Of a stretch of DNA of 64,000 nt, positions 1-10,745 are shown in pieces. Under the pieces are notes generated by a model. It worked only from the letters and a program-made list of their open reading frames with translations. It had not been told where the DNA came from and did not search any database. Source of the DNA: Odontocerum albicorne (Eukaryota > Arthropoda > Insecta > Trichoptera > Odontoceridae); contig OX463847.1 of assembly GCA_949825065.1 (NCBI GenBank), positions 34,357,789 to 34,421,788 on the forward strand, in the 5' to 3' direction. Every line of letters begins with the position of its first letter. Position 1 is the first letter of the stretch. A program made the translations under genes and the position numbers.

Positions 1-264
1 AGCAGTGCAAAGTATCCTTGATACAATTTTAACACATCGTAGCATTCAATCTGTTTGTAAACACACTCCCACGACATTCAAATTTTGCGCATAAAATATT
101 CTCATTACCAATGAATTTGCATTATGCAACAAGGGGTACTCAATATTTTTAAAACATAATTTTGGTAAATCGAGTTTCAGAAGTATTAAACAATCGAACT
201 ATATCTAATAAATTATTTTATGTTTTAAATCCATTCAAATTTCAAATACATTTAAGCGTAGTTA

Positions 265-570
265 AATTAATTAATGTATGTTAGGTAGAACGTGTGATGG
301 GGACATCATTGTGATGTGATTGTTGAGATTATGATGCAGTTAGAATTATATATGTGATAACTCGGGATTAGCATATGTGTTAGGATGAGAATGAACAGAG
401 TAAATATTTCAATTGAGTGTTGAAAGTGTTGAGTTTAAGTATTGAAACCAAATATATGAAATAAGTTATTAAGAAATGAGACTACTTCGTCACAGGCGGT
501 GTCTAGTGAAGTGATTTTCTACACATATCATATATCTACAAAATGTTGTTTTTCTACAATTGCACCTGCA
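265..570 (+). repeat. Dispersed repeat family G, copy 1
   Basis: This AT-rich block is a diverged copy of a repeat also seen at 42850-43200 and 63785-64000. Shared landmarks in order are GTGATAACT-GGATT, AGTGTT, ATTAAGAAAT-AGAC and a closing TAGTGAAG-GATT followed by TATC-ACAAA. No reading frame is kept. It may be a LINE 3' untranslated piece, but nothing in it proves a class. Confidence 0.5.
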
Positions 571-806
571 ATATACGATTCGCCTTTCCATTAAATCGAT
601 TTCATTTGTCAGTGTTTTATTGTGTGTAGTAAAAAGACTAAAATATGACATTTTTTTTATATAATAACTCAAGATTATTTATTTGCGAATTTTCAAAATA
701 TTAAAATAAACTCAAAAAGAGATTGTTTATTGGCCTTTCCAGTTCACCACTCCTCTTTTTTTACGTCGTCCTTTACTGTCCATGCAGTGAGACTATGTAA
801 TCAGTT

Positions 807-1187
807 ACAAACCAATATAAGACTCGCTCCGTCCTTGGCATGCTTTAAGAAGCGACTGAAAAAAATCTTAATTTCTAGTCAGTAAAATAACGTGTTTCAT
901 TTCCAATTTTTCCCTTCCTCTCCACCATCCCTTCCTTTTCTTTTGATTGATGATATCTCACTTTATATGAAAAATAATGTTCAGGTGATTGCCCGTCTTT
1001 GTAGGGTTCGTGCACACGTATGTGTTTATGGATTTCGTGGGGATGGATAGTCATTTGAATGATTTATGCAACCGTGCTTCATTTACTTTTGTCTGGTTGG
1101 TTAGAATAGATTGCCGCCCGACAATAAGTCCGCCAGATTGTATTTGCAATAAAAGTGTTAAAAAAATAAATAAATAAAAATAAAATA
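807..1187 (+). mobile_element. LINE-B 3' end, copy 1
   Basis: This is a 3'-terminal piece of a non-LTR retrotransposon. It opens with a short frame reading SLACFKKRLKKIL, which resembles the conserved end of CR1/Jockey-type reverse transcriptases, followed by a 3' UTR. The end carries the tail TTGGTTAGAATAGATTGCCG, then GTCCGCC, GCAATAAAAGTGTT and an A-rich (AAATAA)n tail. The copy at 7282-7667 is about 93% similar by eye and begins at the same ACAAACCAATATAAGAC boundary. The short ORF inside is a shadow. Confidence 0.8.
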
Positions 1188-1876
1188 AATCTTCTGGTTT
1201 TAAATAAAAATATTTTCAAATGCAACAAAGATTTAAATATATTCTGTTGAAAAAGAAGTTAACATAAAATTACATTGTGGATAAGTAATTTCCATAAGGG
1301 GAACCAAAAAATCTTTGATCCAAGAATTAACGGTAACCTAAAAACTTTGACAATGTGAAGAAACAGGATCCTAACGTACTTTGGGCGTGTTACTAAAAAT
1401 TCCGACGAAAGTCTTGAAAAGTCGGTGATCACGGGGACTGTTTGGAGAAAACTAGCAACAGAGAGGAGGACCAAATAAAGTAATTAACAGGATTATCTTA
1501 AGTGCTGCATCCAACATGGGCGAGGACCGAAAAGGATGGAAAGAGGAGGTGCATAGGATGACCAGCTCTCAGGGTTTCAACACCATCTCTCTGAGTTTTG
1601 TTATGATTTCTTCAAGTTACGTTAATGCTGTAATAATGTCTATAATTAACTAAACCGTAAGTTGGTTTTATCAATGAAAAATATACAATATTTCATATAA
1701 TCACCGCGGATTTTGCGCGCGGTTTGAATGTACTCGTAACATATGTACAGCGCGTAGCGTCAGACTTACCATATATGAAAAATAATTTTTCCTTTAGGTA
1801 AACATCCTAGTTCCCTAGTTTCGAGATTTTTTACGTATGTTATAGAAAGTTAATTTCCATAACAACTTTGACTGTC
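1188..1876. other. No gene seen
   Basis: AT-rich sequence with short ORFs only. I see no recognisable protein, RNA gene or named repeat. One TACGAGTA motif (as TACTCGTA) lies near 1731. Confidence 0.5.
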
Positions 1877-2144
1877 ATATCGCCTGTTGAGAATCATAGT
1901 GGCGAAACTCCAAAAAATAAATTTTCGAGTTAAATCTTCCAAAATGCACTAAAATGACTCATTTTTTACGTGCGTAAGTTGCAAAAGTATAGTATATTTC
2001 AACTCCTTGACGCTTCAAGGAGTTGAAATATACTTTCGCCACTTACGCACGTAAAAAAGGAGTCATTTTAGTGCCATTTGGAAGTCTTAACTCGAAAAAA
2101 AAAAAATTTGTAGTTTCGCCACTATGATTCTCAACAGGCGATAT
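1877..2144. mobile_element. Foldback MITE, 268 bp
   Basis: The two halves are near-perfect inverted complements of about 130 bp meeting at a short centre near 2010. Both ends read ATATCGCCTGTTGAGAATCA inward. The outermost TA on each side could be a TA target duplication, which would fit the Tc1/mariner group. No transposase is encoded. The right arm has a longer A run and a few substitutions, so the copy is not brand new. Confidence 0.8.
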
Positions 2145-2899
2145 ATTGTTCCTTTATTTCTTTATTAAAAGAAAAATATATTTGTTTAAACGTTGACAGA
2201 AAAGAAGAAAAAATGTTTTTATTTGCTTGTTTTGTTTTCTACCTATTTAAACATCAAGATTTATAATTAAAGAAATGTTTTTCTTTTACTCACGAACAAT
2301 TTCAGGGTTAACATTAACTGAAATCTGGTCAGTCGATAGGTGCACTATATATAATATAACACAGGACATAATACGGGACTCTCACACATAACACGGGACC
2401 ACGATGCTCAGCATGGAGTACGAAACGAAAAAGAAGAATACGTTTTCTGGTAAAATGTTGCAAATATGATTAAGAATATATTATTACACTAGTAATTATT
2501 TGTTCAAATATTCATTATCATATGAACTCAATTTTTCAAAAAAACTTGTATAAAATATTAAATGTTCTCTGGTTTTACTACTGATATATTTTAACAACCG
2601 TAAGTGTTTGTTACAAAAATAAATGTTCTAACATAGAAAACAAGACTGGGACTATTTTTTTTATAATAAAGAAGGTGACTGGGAGACAACAATGTTTTCA
2701 GCGCTGATAATCTAACCTTCTGGATTAGAACTAGTGGAGCAGACAAGATGTTTGCAATTCGACTTCGTACGTGTTGGAAATTTTTTGGAACCTTTTTTTG
2801 TACGATCGGAAATTCAACACAATTCCACCCGAGTCGATTGTTATTCTAATTGGTATAACCAAAGTTACCCTTTTCGATCTACATAAATACCATCACGCC
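2145..2899. other. No gene seen
   Basis: AT-rich sequence with no supported gene or repeat call. The last ~50 bases lead into the LINE relic at 2900. Confidence 0.45.
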
Positions 2900-3466
2900 A
2901 TTTTTCTATCGAGGTAAGCAGAGAGGGCAGTGCAACTGAATTTCGTATCTCGACACATACATCCTACATCTCTTCAACATCCATAAATCTTCTCATATAA
3001 CTTCTATGATTTATCTGACTTTCTACGTTACCTATCTTCGAAATACCATTCACTTGATTCAAACATAATTTCTTTGGTATTTTTGTAATACGTCTTCCAC
3101 TCACACCTGCACTGTATATTATATTTGATTTGCTAGTTTTTCACCATTCATTTGTTCCACGTGTTCAAACCATCCCAGAGTGCTCTTCTTTATCTTACTC
3201 AACATATTGGCCTTAAATTCACATTCATCCCTTATCACTTCATTACGTTTTCCATCATACATTATCACCTCATTTATTATTTTCAGTGCACACATTTCTA
3301 CAGTATTTATTTGGCTCCTATCAATATTTTTTTCGCGTTCATGTTTCACTTCCGTACAGCAAAGTGGGCAAGCGTCTAGATTTTCAAATGACAAAAAAAT
3401 TAAATCAATTTCGCGACAAAATTGAAAACCTCTGTGTGAATTAAGGTCTAATTCGGCATTCTGCAA
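2900..3466 (-). pseudogene. RTE-type LINE reverse transcriptase, C-terminal relic
   Basis: On the minus strand the frame reads INTVEMCALKIINEV, then KRNEVIRDECEFKANMLSKI, then STLGWFEHVEQMN. This order (VEM..L, RN..IR, LxWFxHVExM) is typical of the C-terminal region of RTE-type or similar LINE proteins, after the polymerase core. The block from 3119 to 3466 is open; downstream (2900-3118) it continues as a frameshifted C-terminal tail. Related pieces are at 4673, 12960, 20580, 35005, 56010, 57600 and 62545. It is inactive: no catalytic core or endonuclease is present. Confidence 0.85.
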
Positions 3467-3804
3467 AGGCTTTTAAGTGATAATAAACAGGTATCATATT
3501 AATTTCCCCGTCGTATAAATATAGCGCAAGGCAGCTCCTAATTCCAATCCGCGGGCACGCCACGAGGAATAAAAACAAATTTATTACTTAATTACAATAA
3601 TTTTAATGTATTCCGGATTTTTTTATTATTGACTAACCAAACTGTGGCGCCATCTCAATCAGCGTATCAATACTTCTGCGTCTATTTCACACTGTTTAAT
3701 TGGATACAAATCGCAATGAAATTTAAATTCCGACACTACATGGATTAAAACAATATACAGCAATTTCACACAAAAATTTACATTTTCAATAATTGTTTTT
3801 TTTT

Positions 3805-3965
3805 TCTTTACTCCAACAAGACGAAAAAAGACAGATACAGAAAGAGCCTTTTAGATAACGTGCAGCAAGGTCTTAGAAGTCTGGAAATGTAAGGAAGCTA
3901 AAAGAAGACAAGTGATTGATATGCTTAGAGAAAAACCGTTCGTGTGGCTTTATAGGAATTGTATG
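3805..3965 (+). pseudogene. RTE-type LINE C-terminal tail relic
   Basis: A stop-interrupted stretch aligns by eye with the tail at 56100-56220: both run ACAGAT-(C/A)AGAA-GAG, TTTTAGATA, GCAAG-TCTTA, then GGAA-(T/G)GTAAGGAA and GAAGAC. This corresponds to the last ~45 residues of the RTE-type C-terminal region. It is on the opposite strand from the neighbouring relic at 2900-3466, so it is a separate insertion. Confidence 0.6.
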
Positions 3966-4448
3966 ACCATATGAAGTAAATTTTATTAAAGTGCTCTCTA
4001 ATTATGGCATCATCATCTACTTCAGCTCTACAACCCAAGATAAGTCTTGTCTATCTTATCTTTTTGAGCAGCATCTTTCCTCTAATTAATTGGTTATATC
4101 TAGTGAGTGGCAGTTCGATATCACGCCATGCAGTCATCTTAACTTTGTTATCATGACCTCTGTTGTCTAGTTGACTTCCACCCTGAGGTTTCAATTTCCA
4201 ATGGTACTCGAAAAAAAATATTTAAAAGTTCCATTCTGGTAAAAGAGTTTTGTCTGATTATACTAACAGGAGCTAAACGTTTACGATTATTGTTGCGTCT
4301 TCACGTGTGATTACCAAAAACGAGTTCCATGTTTACTCCAGTGGTTCTAAATTCAAAGGCTCGATTAATGGGGGCAAAGATAATATTGTCTTCCCTCTAC
4401 ACTCTTTAATATCTCAGAATCCCTAATTCGTTTATGTTAAAGAAAACC
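3966..4448. other. No gene seen
   Basis: AT-rich sequence without a supported feature. Confidence 0.4.
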
Positions 4449-4672
4449 TTCAAGTTTTTCATTCCTGATTTTTCTTACCTCTCCACCATTCCTTTATTAT
4501 TTCTTTGATTAATGATATCTTACTTTCATTTTTATAATATGTATTATACGTGATTTTTTTGTACAAATAAATTAAGATTTGAATATGTTTTCGATCGTAT
4601 AACTTCCGTTATTTATTTTTGTCTGGTTGGTTGACAAAAAGTTCACCAAATCGTGTACAATTAAATGTTAAA
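4449..4672 (+). mobile_element. LINE-B 3' end, diverged copy
   Basis: It matches the 3' UTR of LINE-B: TTCATTCCTGATTTTTCTTA, CTCTCCACCATTCCTT, TTGATTAATGATATCTTACT and the tail GTCTGGTTGGTTGA. The hairpin and GCCCGCC parts of the tail are degraded. It is older than the copies at 807 and 7282. Confidence 0.65.
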
Positions 4673-4985
4673 ATACATACATACATATTATCCGTGTTCC
4701 TTGCAGGGTAGGCAGAGAGAACATATCTCCAAATATTTCTATCCAAGTGTACAATATTCGCATCCTGCAAAATCGTCTATGATTCATAGTTATCCCTTTA
4801 ACCTTCTTTCAAAATCTGGTATGTTTGATCCAGACACGTGTTTTCTCGGTCTACTTCCACGTACATCTTGCACTTCCAACTTGTTTACTTACTTAAACAT
4901 TAGTTCATCATTAATTCTCGCCACATGTCCAAACTAACTAAAAGCTCCCTTCTTCACCTAGCTTTCGTTTTATCCACGCATTAAT
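4673..4985 (-). pseudogene. RTE-type LINE C-terminal relic
   Basis: Minus-strand frames show FGHVARINDEL followed by VQDVRGSRPRKHV, then a frame reading FERRLKGITMNHRRF and ending in SLPTLQGTR. This is the usual end of an RTE-type LINE ORF (RWFGHV.R, basic RGRPRK, final aromatic tail). An ATAC-rich simple tail (4665-4690) lies at its 3' side, next to the LINE-B end, so two LINE 3' ends abut here. Several frameshifts make it inactive. Confidence 0.75.
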
Positions 4986-5465
4986 TTAATATGCATTTTA
5001 ATACTTTAAATAAATAAATGAATAAAATAAATAAAAAATCCCATTAAAAAATTGTTAAGATTATAACTTAAAATATTATCATTAAATTACGAGTATCATC
5101 AAGCGTAACTTTAAAAAAATGTATTATCATTTTAAATATAATTCTTTTAAAAATATTATTTTAAAAAACTAATTTAGTAAATGTTATATAGTTCATTCAT
5201 CCACCCACATAGATAAGTGATTACGTAAAAGACATTTTCCCAGACGTTAGAGACTAAGTAGGTTGGATAATATGAATTTGCAAAACATTAATGGGTGATC
5301 TTCTCTTAAATAAATGTGTTATCAGTCTTGTATTACCATCGCAGGATATCATTTATTTATTGTTTATTGTTATTTAAATTATTTCTTTTAGAAGCGTGAG
5401 AAAAAAATAAGGAAGGTTTTCGTGCTTTTGTTATATTGTAGTATACTTCGGTTGTATGCAGCACA
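4986..5465. other. No gene seen
   Basis: Very AT-rich, with short (TAAA)n tracts near 5010. One TACGAGTA motif lies near 5089. Confidence 0.45.
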
Positions 5466-5608
5466 ATCTGGAACCCAGATTAAAAAAACAGTCTGGTTTT
5501 CACTAGACCTCTTAAACACATTTCTCGTTGGTAGGAAGATATTGTCACGGCAATAAACCCGATAGATTGTATTGTTCACAACGAAAGTGTGATATAATAC
5601 AATACAAC
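5466..5608 (+). mobile_element. tRNA-derived SINE, 3' part
   Basis: It matches the SINE body and tail: GGAACCCAGATT, CAGTCTGGTTTTCACT, TTGGTAGGAAGATATTG, then ACAACGAAAGTGTGATA and an ATACAATACAA end. The tRNA head is missing. Its 3' end joins the 3' end of the inverted SINE that follows. Confidence 0.75.
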
Positions 5609-5778
5609 CTAGTGAGTTTATTGTTATATGAAAATCAGAAAAATATTTTAGAGGCATACTGTGAAAGTCATGTTTATAAAAAAAATGGGATCAGTATCAA
5701 CGTGAAACAACTCCATCACCCCCGGTTTGGAAGACAGGCGCCTTACACCCTAAGCTACGGAGGTCTTCAGTTTTATGT
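5600..5778 (-). mobile_element. tRNA-derived SINE, near full length
   Basis: Read on the minus strand it begins GACCTCCGTAGCTTAGGGTG (A-box region), passes GCGCCTGTCTTCCAAACC and ends in a tail reaching CTAGGTTGTATTGTA. The B-box is degraded. It sits tail-to-tail against the copy at 5466-5608. The ORF on the + strand here is a shadow. Confidence 0.75.
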
Positions 5779-6054
5779 CCCTATTTTTATAATTCTTGTT
5801 ACCTTCTGAAAGCTCTAATAACAAAAGTTTTATGTAAATAAAAATAAACCTACTGGCTCTGCCCTAAAAATCAGTTAGATGGCTATATGAGAAAGTCAAG
5901 GATATTATTTCTCGTGTTATTGTATCCTGTAGGTAGGTACTCAAACATGTTTTTACGTTTCTTCTCTAGAACCAATATTGACGATCGTTCTACACAATCT
6001 ACACGAAGGTTTCGGGCTCAATTTCGATAACTGTTGGTACACCATTTTTTTTAA

Positions 6055-6180
6055 TTTGTAATTTGTCTGGTGTTCATTTTAGGCCTCATAAATATCTTTC
6101 TGGTTTGTTGCAAGATATATCCACAGTACAATAAACTCTACAAGTTGTGATTTAGACAGCAAAAGCGTTATACAATTTGA
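6055..6180 (+). mobile_element. tRNA-derived SINE, tail fragment
   Basis: Only the 3' half is present: GTCTGGTGTTCATTTTAGGC, CTTTCTGGTTTGTTGCAAGA, then AATAAACTC and AAAAGCGTTATACAATT. The hairpin stem is degraded. Confidence 0.55.
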
Positions 6181-6185
6181 AAGAC

Positions 6186-6259
6186 ATAAAATTGAAACAC
6201 CGTCACTTTGTTTTATTTCTAACGCTGAATAAAACAACATGACGGTGTTTTAATTTTAT
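6186..6259. repeat. 74-bp hairpin, MITE-like
   Basis: ATAAAATTGAAACACCGTCA on the left is mirrored by TGACGGTGTTTTAATTTTAT on the right, and the inverted pairing continues through CTTTGTTTTATT and AATAAAACAACA to a ~10-base loop. The arms are about 32 bp with few mismatches. It could be a miniature foldback element or an RNA hairpin; nothing decides between them. Confidence 0.65.
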
Positions 6260-6756
6260 ATTAATTTTACACAAAGTGACGCCTGGGTTATTTAAACAAT
6301 AGAAAAGGCTACGCAATGTTAATAAAACTAAATATTAATTAAATAGGTACTTAGATTTTTTTAAATACATAATTTAAATGTCAGGACAAACTGCATTTGC
6401 TTTTTTTTAGCATGTTTTAGATATATAACTGGTAAGAACCCCACATAAACTTTGCTGCATATTTATTATAATTCAAAAGTGATACAAACTTGTTCAAAAA
6501 AGTTGTAAATTAATTTTTTAATCACGTTTCCTTTAAAATGTTTTAAAATATTCGCTGGAGAATAAAATATGGAATCAAAGGTTTCAAACAAACAAATATT
6601 TAAATGCTTCAACATTTATTAACACAAATGTCATTTTCCATGAAAACATAATATATTTATTTCTATTTCCCTTAATTTGTGTTGGAAACACTAGTTTTTT
6701 AGGTCAATATCCAAAAATTAGTGACGTTAGACATAGATTAAATGAGTGTACTTTGG

Positions 6757-7000
6757 ATTCAGTTATACGGGACTAAAATCCTGCAATGCCATTTCGCAAT
6801 TAGGTTTCAGTAATATGGGACTAAAATCCTGCAATGCCATTTCGCAATTAGGTTTCAGTAATACGGGACTAAAATACTGCAATGCCATTTCGCAATTAGG
6901 TTTCAGTAATACGGGACTAAAATCCTGCAATGCCATTTCGCAATTAGGTTTCAGTAATACGGGACTAAAATCCTGCAATGCCATTTCGCAATTAGGTTTC
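6757..7000. repeat. 48-bp minisatellite, 5 units
   Basis: The unit TTTCAGTAATACGGGACTAA continues to CGCAATTAGG and repeats five times with one or two changes per unit. Because 48 is a multiple of 3, both strands stay open: a 16-residue repeat (FSNTGLKSCNAISQLG) on + and a different one on -. Unit identity and the absence of any domain suggest DNA-level expansion, not protein selection. Confidence 0.9.
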
Positions 7001-7281
7001 GAATGTTCAAAAAACATCTCGCTAGTACTACAAAAAGGGGTTTTGAGGAAAATTTTACGTAAAACATATTGTATCCATCTCAAATCTTCGATGTTTAGTT
7101 GCACTCATTTAAGTAAAAAAAATCCCAAGAAAGATGTACAAATGAATTAATTGAAAAGATTTGGACTGATTTACGCAATAAAACAGATTCGAGATATATG
7201 TGTATGCGAAGATGAAGAATTTTACATATTTTCAGGTTTAAAACTAAACAGGATAAAAATCAAGTATAAAGGGGATACATT

Positions 7282-7667
7282 TAAATATTTATTTATTTAT
7301 TTAACACTTTTATTGCAAATTCAATCTGGCGGGATTATTGCCAGGCGGCAATCTCTTCCAACCAACTAGACAAAAGTAAATGAAGCAAGTTACGTGGTCG
7401 CATAAATCATTTAAATGATTATCCATCCCCACGAAATCCATAAACACATACGTGAGCATGAACCTCACAAAGACGGACAATCACCCGAATATTCTTTTTC
7501 ATATAAAGTGAGATATCATCAATCAAAAGGAAAGGAAGGGATGGTGGAGAGGAAAGGAAAAGAAAAATCAGGAATGAAACACGTTATTTTACTGACTAGA
7601 AATTAAGAGTTTTTTCAGTCGCTTCTTAAAGCATGCCAAGGACGGAGCGAGTCTTATATTGGTTTGT
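7282..7667 (-). mobile_element. LINE-B 3' end, copy 2
   Basis: This minus-strand copy is nearly identical to that at 807-1187. It runs from ACAAACCAATATAAGAC (at 7667) through the SLACFKKRLKKTL end of the frame, a 3' UTR and the tail TTGGTTGGAAGAGATTGCCG with an intact ATTGCC-GCCT-GGCAAT hairpin. It ends in GCAATAAAAGTGTT and (AAAT)n. It and copy 1 begin at the same base, which is unusual for random 5' truncation. Confidence 0.85.
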
Positions 7668-8220
7668 ATGAATGAAAGAAAGAGGAAACTTAGGTGCATT
7701 CACAAATTATTTTAACGTCGAGAACCACTTTAGGCAACCTGAAGTATTGTTACTAAGCCATATCCCAAATGCTTTCCGAGCATATCTCACTATTCCCGAA
7801 CCAGCAAAAAATAAAATAGTCTGATGAATGAATAAACAAATAAAAACAATGAAATTTAAAAAAATGTTGATCAAGCGTTCATTTCGAATTCAAAATACAT
7901 TTTACGCAATCAACAAAAAACTTGATCATTAATTTCCAAATTAATTATGCAAAATTTTAGCCATCTCTTACAAAATGGCCCAACAAACGGTTTTGATTAT
8001 TATAATTTCATAATTATTCAACGGGAAATTTGCTTATTTTGACAACTCTAAATATAGTTAGGTTTAATATATGAAAAAGCGGTATTTCAAAGAAGATCCA
8101 CTTACGTTTTTTTTTAATATCACTTATATAATGTCACTTGTACTGGGTGGACAAAATCTAACTTAAAACTTATATTGACAGCCATTTTGTTTAATTCAAT
8201 TTTGAATAGTTCATATTTAA
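7668..8220. other. No gene seen
   Basis: AT-rich sequence; no supported gene, RNA or repeat. Confidence 0.4.
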
Positions 8221-8221
8221 G

Positions 8222-8350
8222 TCGGGTCGACAGTCGACAATTTGAGTCGAGAGACGAAGACATCCGCATCTCTTGGATTAAAAACTTGCAGAAATAATTC
8301 GGATGCAGTTAAACGGAGTTATTCTAAGCTGCAGTAAACAAGATAAAGAT
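8222..8350. repeat. Dispersed repeat family H, copy 1
   Basis: The stretch ATCTCTTGGATTAAAAACTT then GAT-GCAGTT and TTCTAAGCTG-GT-AACA is matched at 9920-10020. Two diverged copies only; class unknown. Confidence 0.4.
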
Positions 8351-8529
8351 TGCCATGATACTGGTTAAACTCCGATAGAACACGACATTTCGAAGGAAGG
8401 AGACATATTTTTTTTATCGCGACATAATTTAACTAACCCAGGAAAATTAATAAAAAAATTAATTGTCAATTGTGTTTAGATAATTCAAAAAAGAAAGTGC
8501 TCGTTCGCTTTCTTCCAAAAGACCCTAGG

Positions 8530-8935
8530 CATTTGTTTGAAGGATTGTTGTGTATTTTTCTTCTTCAGCTAATATTATTTTCTTCGTTTTATTATATACG
8601 AATATTTCGTCGTCTTCATACATTCTTTTAAATAAATTATTTTTTCTTTGGAATGCCTCTTTTTCACCTCGTCATCTCGCCAAAGGTGATATTTTTTTCC
8701 TTCATCTCTTCGCGATTCCACATACTTGCTTGGAAGATTCACAAAGCGTATGTTTTAAATATTCCCACGTTCCATTATCGTTCATATCGTCTGGCGCCTC
8801 TTTTAGCTTTCCACTAATCACATTTTTAATATCCGCGTATTTGTTCACACACTGCCATTTTTCCATCTTGTTGTGGTCTCAACTTTTTGGATAGGCTCAC
8901 TAAATTTGCTCGTAAAGAAAATGGCATGGTATATG
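8530..8935 (-). pseudogene. LINE endonuclease-RT linker relic
   Basis: Minus-strand frames read KMEKWQCVNKYADIKNVI, NGTWEYLKHTLCESSKQVCG, then after two stops EKEAFQRKNNLFKRMYEDD. In RTE-type LINEs the region between endonuclease and reverse transcriptase has this layout: W..LK..L..A...VCG, a short basic and tryptophan-rich patch, and a K-rich helix before the polymerase. The upstream endonuclease and downstream polymerase are not recognisable here. The + strand ORF over it is a shadow. Confidence 0.7.
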
Positions 8936-9569
8936 AAGTCTGTATAAGTACTTCACATTTCAGTAACTGTCTCAGATGCGTACATATTTAGTTCAACGCT
9001 CTCAGTTTTAAAGAAGATAGTTGCTGAATTGATGGAAGAAAAAGTGTTTTTTTTCACTCAATCTACATATGTTATTTAATACATTTTCTCTGTTACTGAC
9101 CTGGTATGCTGATCGAACTGTACATCGATGGAAACTGCTAATTGGAATTTTAATCGTTGGGATTATTTAAAAATAATATGTTTCATGTGTTTTCATCAAT
9201 TAATTTTCTGTAAGTATTTTTTAAATAAAAATAAGGGAAGTATTTTTTAAATATAAATAACAGCTGAAGTCGATTTCACATGCCAAAACAGATCAAATGA
9301 AATAAACAAGAAAAAATATAAAACATAGACATAATAGGTGTCTAATATTCAACAAACCTTCTTTAGAAATGGTTTGGCCATAATTAATACGCAAATCATT
9401 AAATTTTCTTTAATCAGTTAAACCTGGAATTCTTAGGTTTAATTCCGCCAGCTTTATTTACCCTAAATCAGAAGTCAATTTCATATTTTTTTATACTGTC
9501 AACGATTGATACACATGACAACCACAAGTGGCATCTGATGTATATTACTTTATCATGTCTTAAGGTGTA
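8936..9569. other. No gene seen
   Basis: AT-rich sequence with a short direct repeat of AAGTATTTTTTAAAT near 9212-9255. Otherwise nothing supported. Confidence 0.4.
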
Positions 9570-9775
9570 TCAAACTGTAATGGTATACAACACAACCTTG
9601 TCGATTTATTGTCAGGCAATCCCTCCAAACCAACCAGAAAAAAGTAAAATAAACATAAAGTAAAAACAAGACAAGAACCCTATTTTAAAAAATATGAGTA
9701 CCAATGGAATTGAATCTTTAACCTTGGATTGAAAGATAGGCGTCTTACCAAATACGTCTGGGAGGGCATCTTATT
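9570..9775 (-). mobile_element. tRNA-derived SINE
   Basis: Minus strand: the head is degraded (GTAAGACGCCTATCTTTCAA survives), the B-box region is AT-shifted, and the tail TTGGTTTGGAGGGATTGCCT precedes ACAAGGTTGTGTTGTATACC. Near full length but old. Confidence 0.65.
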
Positions 9776-9919
9776 TTTTTTATAAGGGTTACATGTAGAT
9801 AAAAAAAAACTTTTCTGTCAGAACAACCAACTCCCATTTCTAAAAACACTAATATGCTTTCCTTAAAAACATTTTCTAAAATTAACAAGTTTGTTTAACT
9901 TATTGCCACTCTAAACAGT

Positions 9920-10020
9920 TAAGTGTTTCTATATCTCTTACGTTATTCTTGGCTTAAAAACTTACGGGAATGGTTTAGATGCAGTTCTATTGACTTGTTC
10001 TGAGCTGGGGTGAACAAATA
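9920..10020. repeat. Dispersed repeat family H, copy 2
   Basis: It matches 8222-8350: TATCTCTTACGTTATTCTTG, GGCTTAAAAACTTACGGGAA, GATGCAGTT and TTCTGAGCTGGGGTGAACAA. Similarity is partial. Confidence 0.4.
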
Positions 10021-10745
10021 TTTACACGTATATTTGTTGTTGACTTCTAAAATATACCTCCAGGTAACTGGTTGATATCCATCGTGATAAGAGCCCGAGT
10101 CCAGTGTCACCATAAACATACTTTTTTCTTCAAAACGGACTCAAACCTGAGCGTCGTGGTCTTCGACAATGTTTGGCATTTTGTGCAAAGCTTATTTCCA
10201 TCCCTCCCGATCCTGATCCATGTTGAATGCAGCATTTATCTCCTTTATTTGGTTCGTTAATCTCACAGGACACACTCCTCTTGTTCAGCTTCCCTCAACT
10301 GTCCTCGTGATAACTAGCTTCTCCAGACACTCATCATTTGTTTTTGGCTAGGTACCACCAAAAGATCGAAACGTGTGCAAAAAATCACATTTTTCTTGTA
10401 AATGTTGAAAAGAGACCATCATTAATGTAATGAACACAACTTTGAACAACAAAATCGCGACACGATTGAATGAGCGACCAATTCAAACATTGGCGTTGTC
10501 ACGCTCCGGCCAAACGTCATGTCTTTAGCATCCGACAATGTTGTCTATGGCAAGACAGCGTATCGTTATGTTGTATAATTATTAAAGTTGATTTGTAGCC
10601 GCAATTCATTTGGAAACAATGCATCATTTGCTCGCGGATCGTGACCCGCAACGACAAAAATGCAACGAGAAACAAGATTGGGTGTTGGCATTTAAGAACC
10701 ATATTGTCTACATCACGTTTTGTCCTCGTTTATTACCGGGAACCA
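10021..10745. other. Less AT-rich stretch, no call
   Basis: Base composition is more balanced than in the surroundings, and short frames such as DRDPQRQKCNEKQDWV occur near 10630-10690 on +. I recognise no protein family. It could be an old transposon relic or unique sequence. Confidence 0.3.

Noticed and set aside
3152..3425. Two + strand ORFs over 3152-3425
   Set aside because: They are shadows of the minus-strand RTE-type LINE frame.
6746..7150. 134-codon ORF with 16-residue repeats
   Set aside because: The repeat is conserved at the DNA level on both strands, and no signal peptide, domain or splice context supports a protein.
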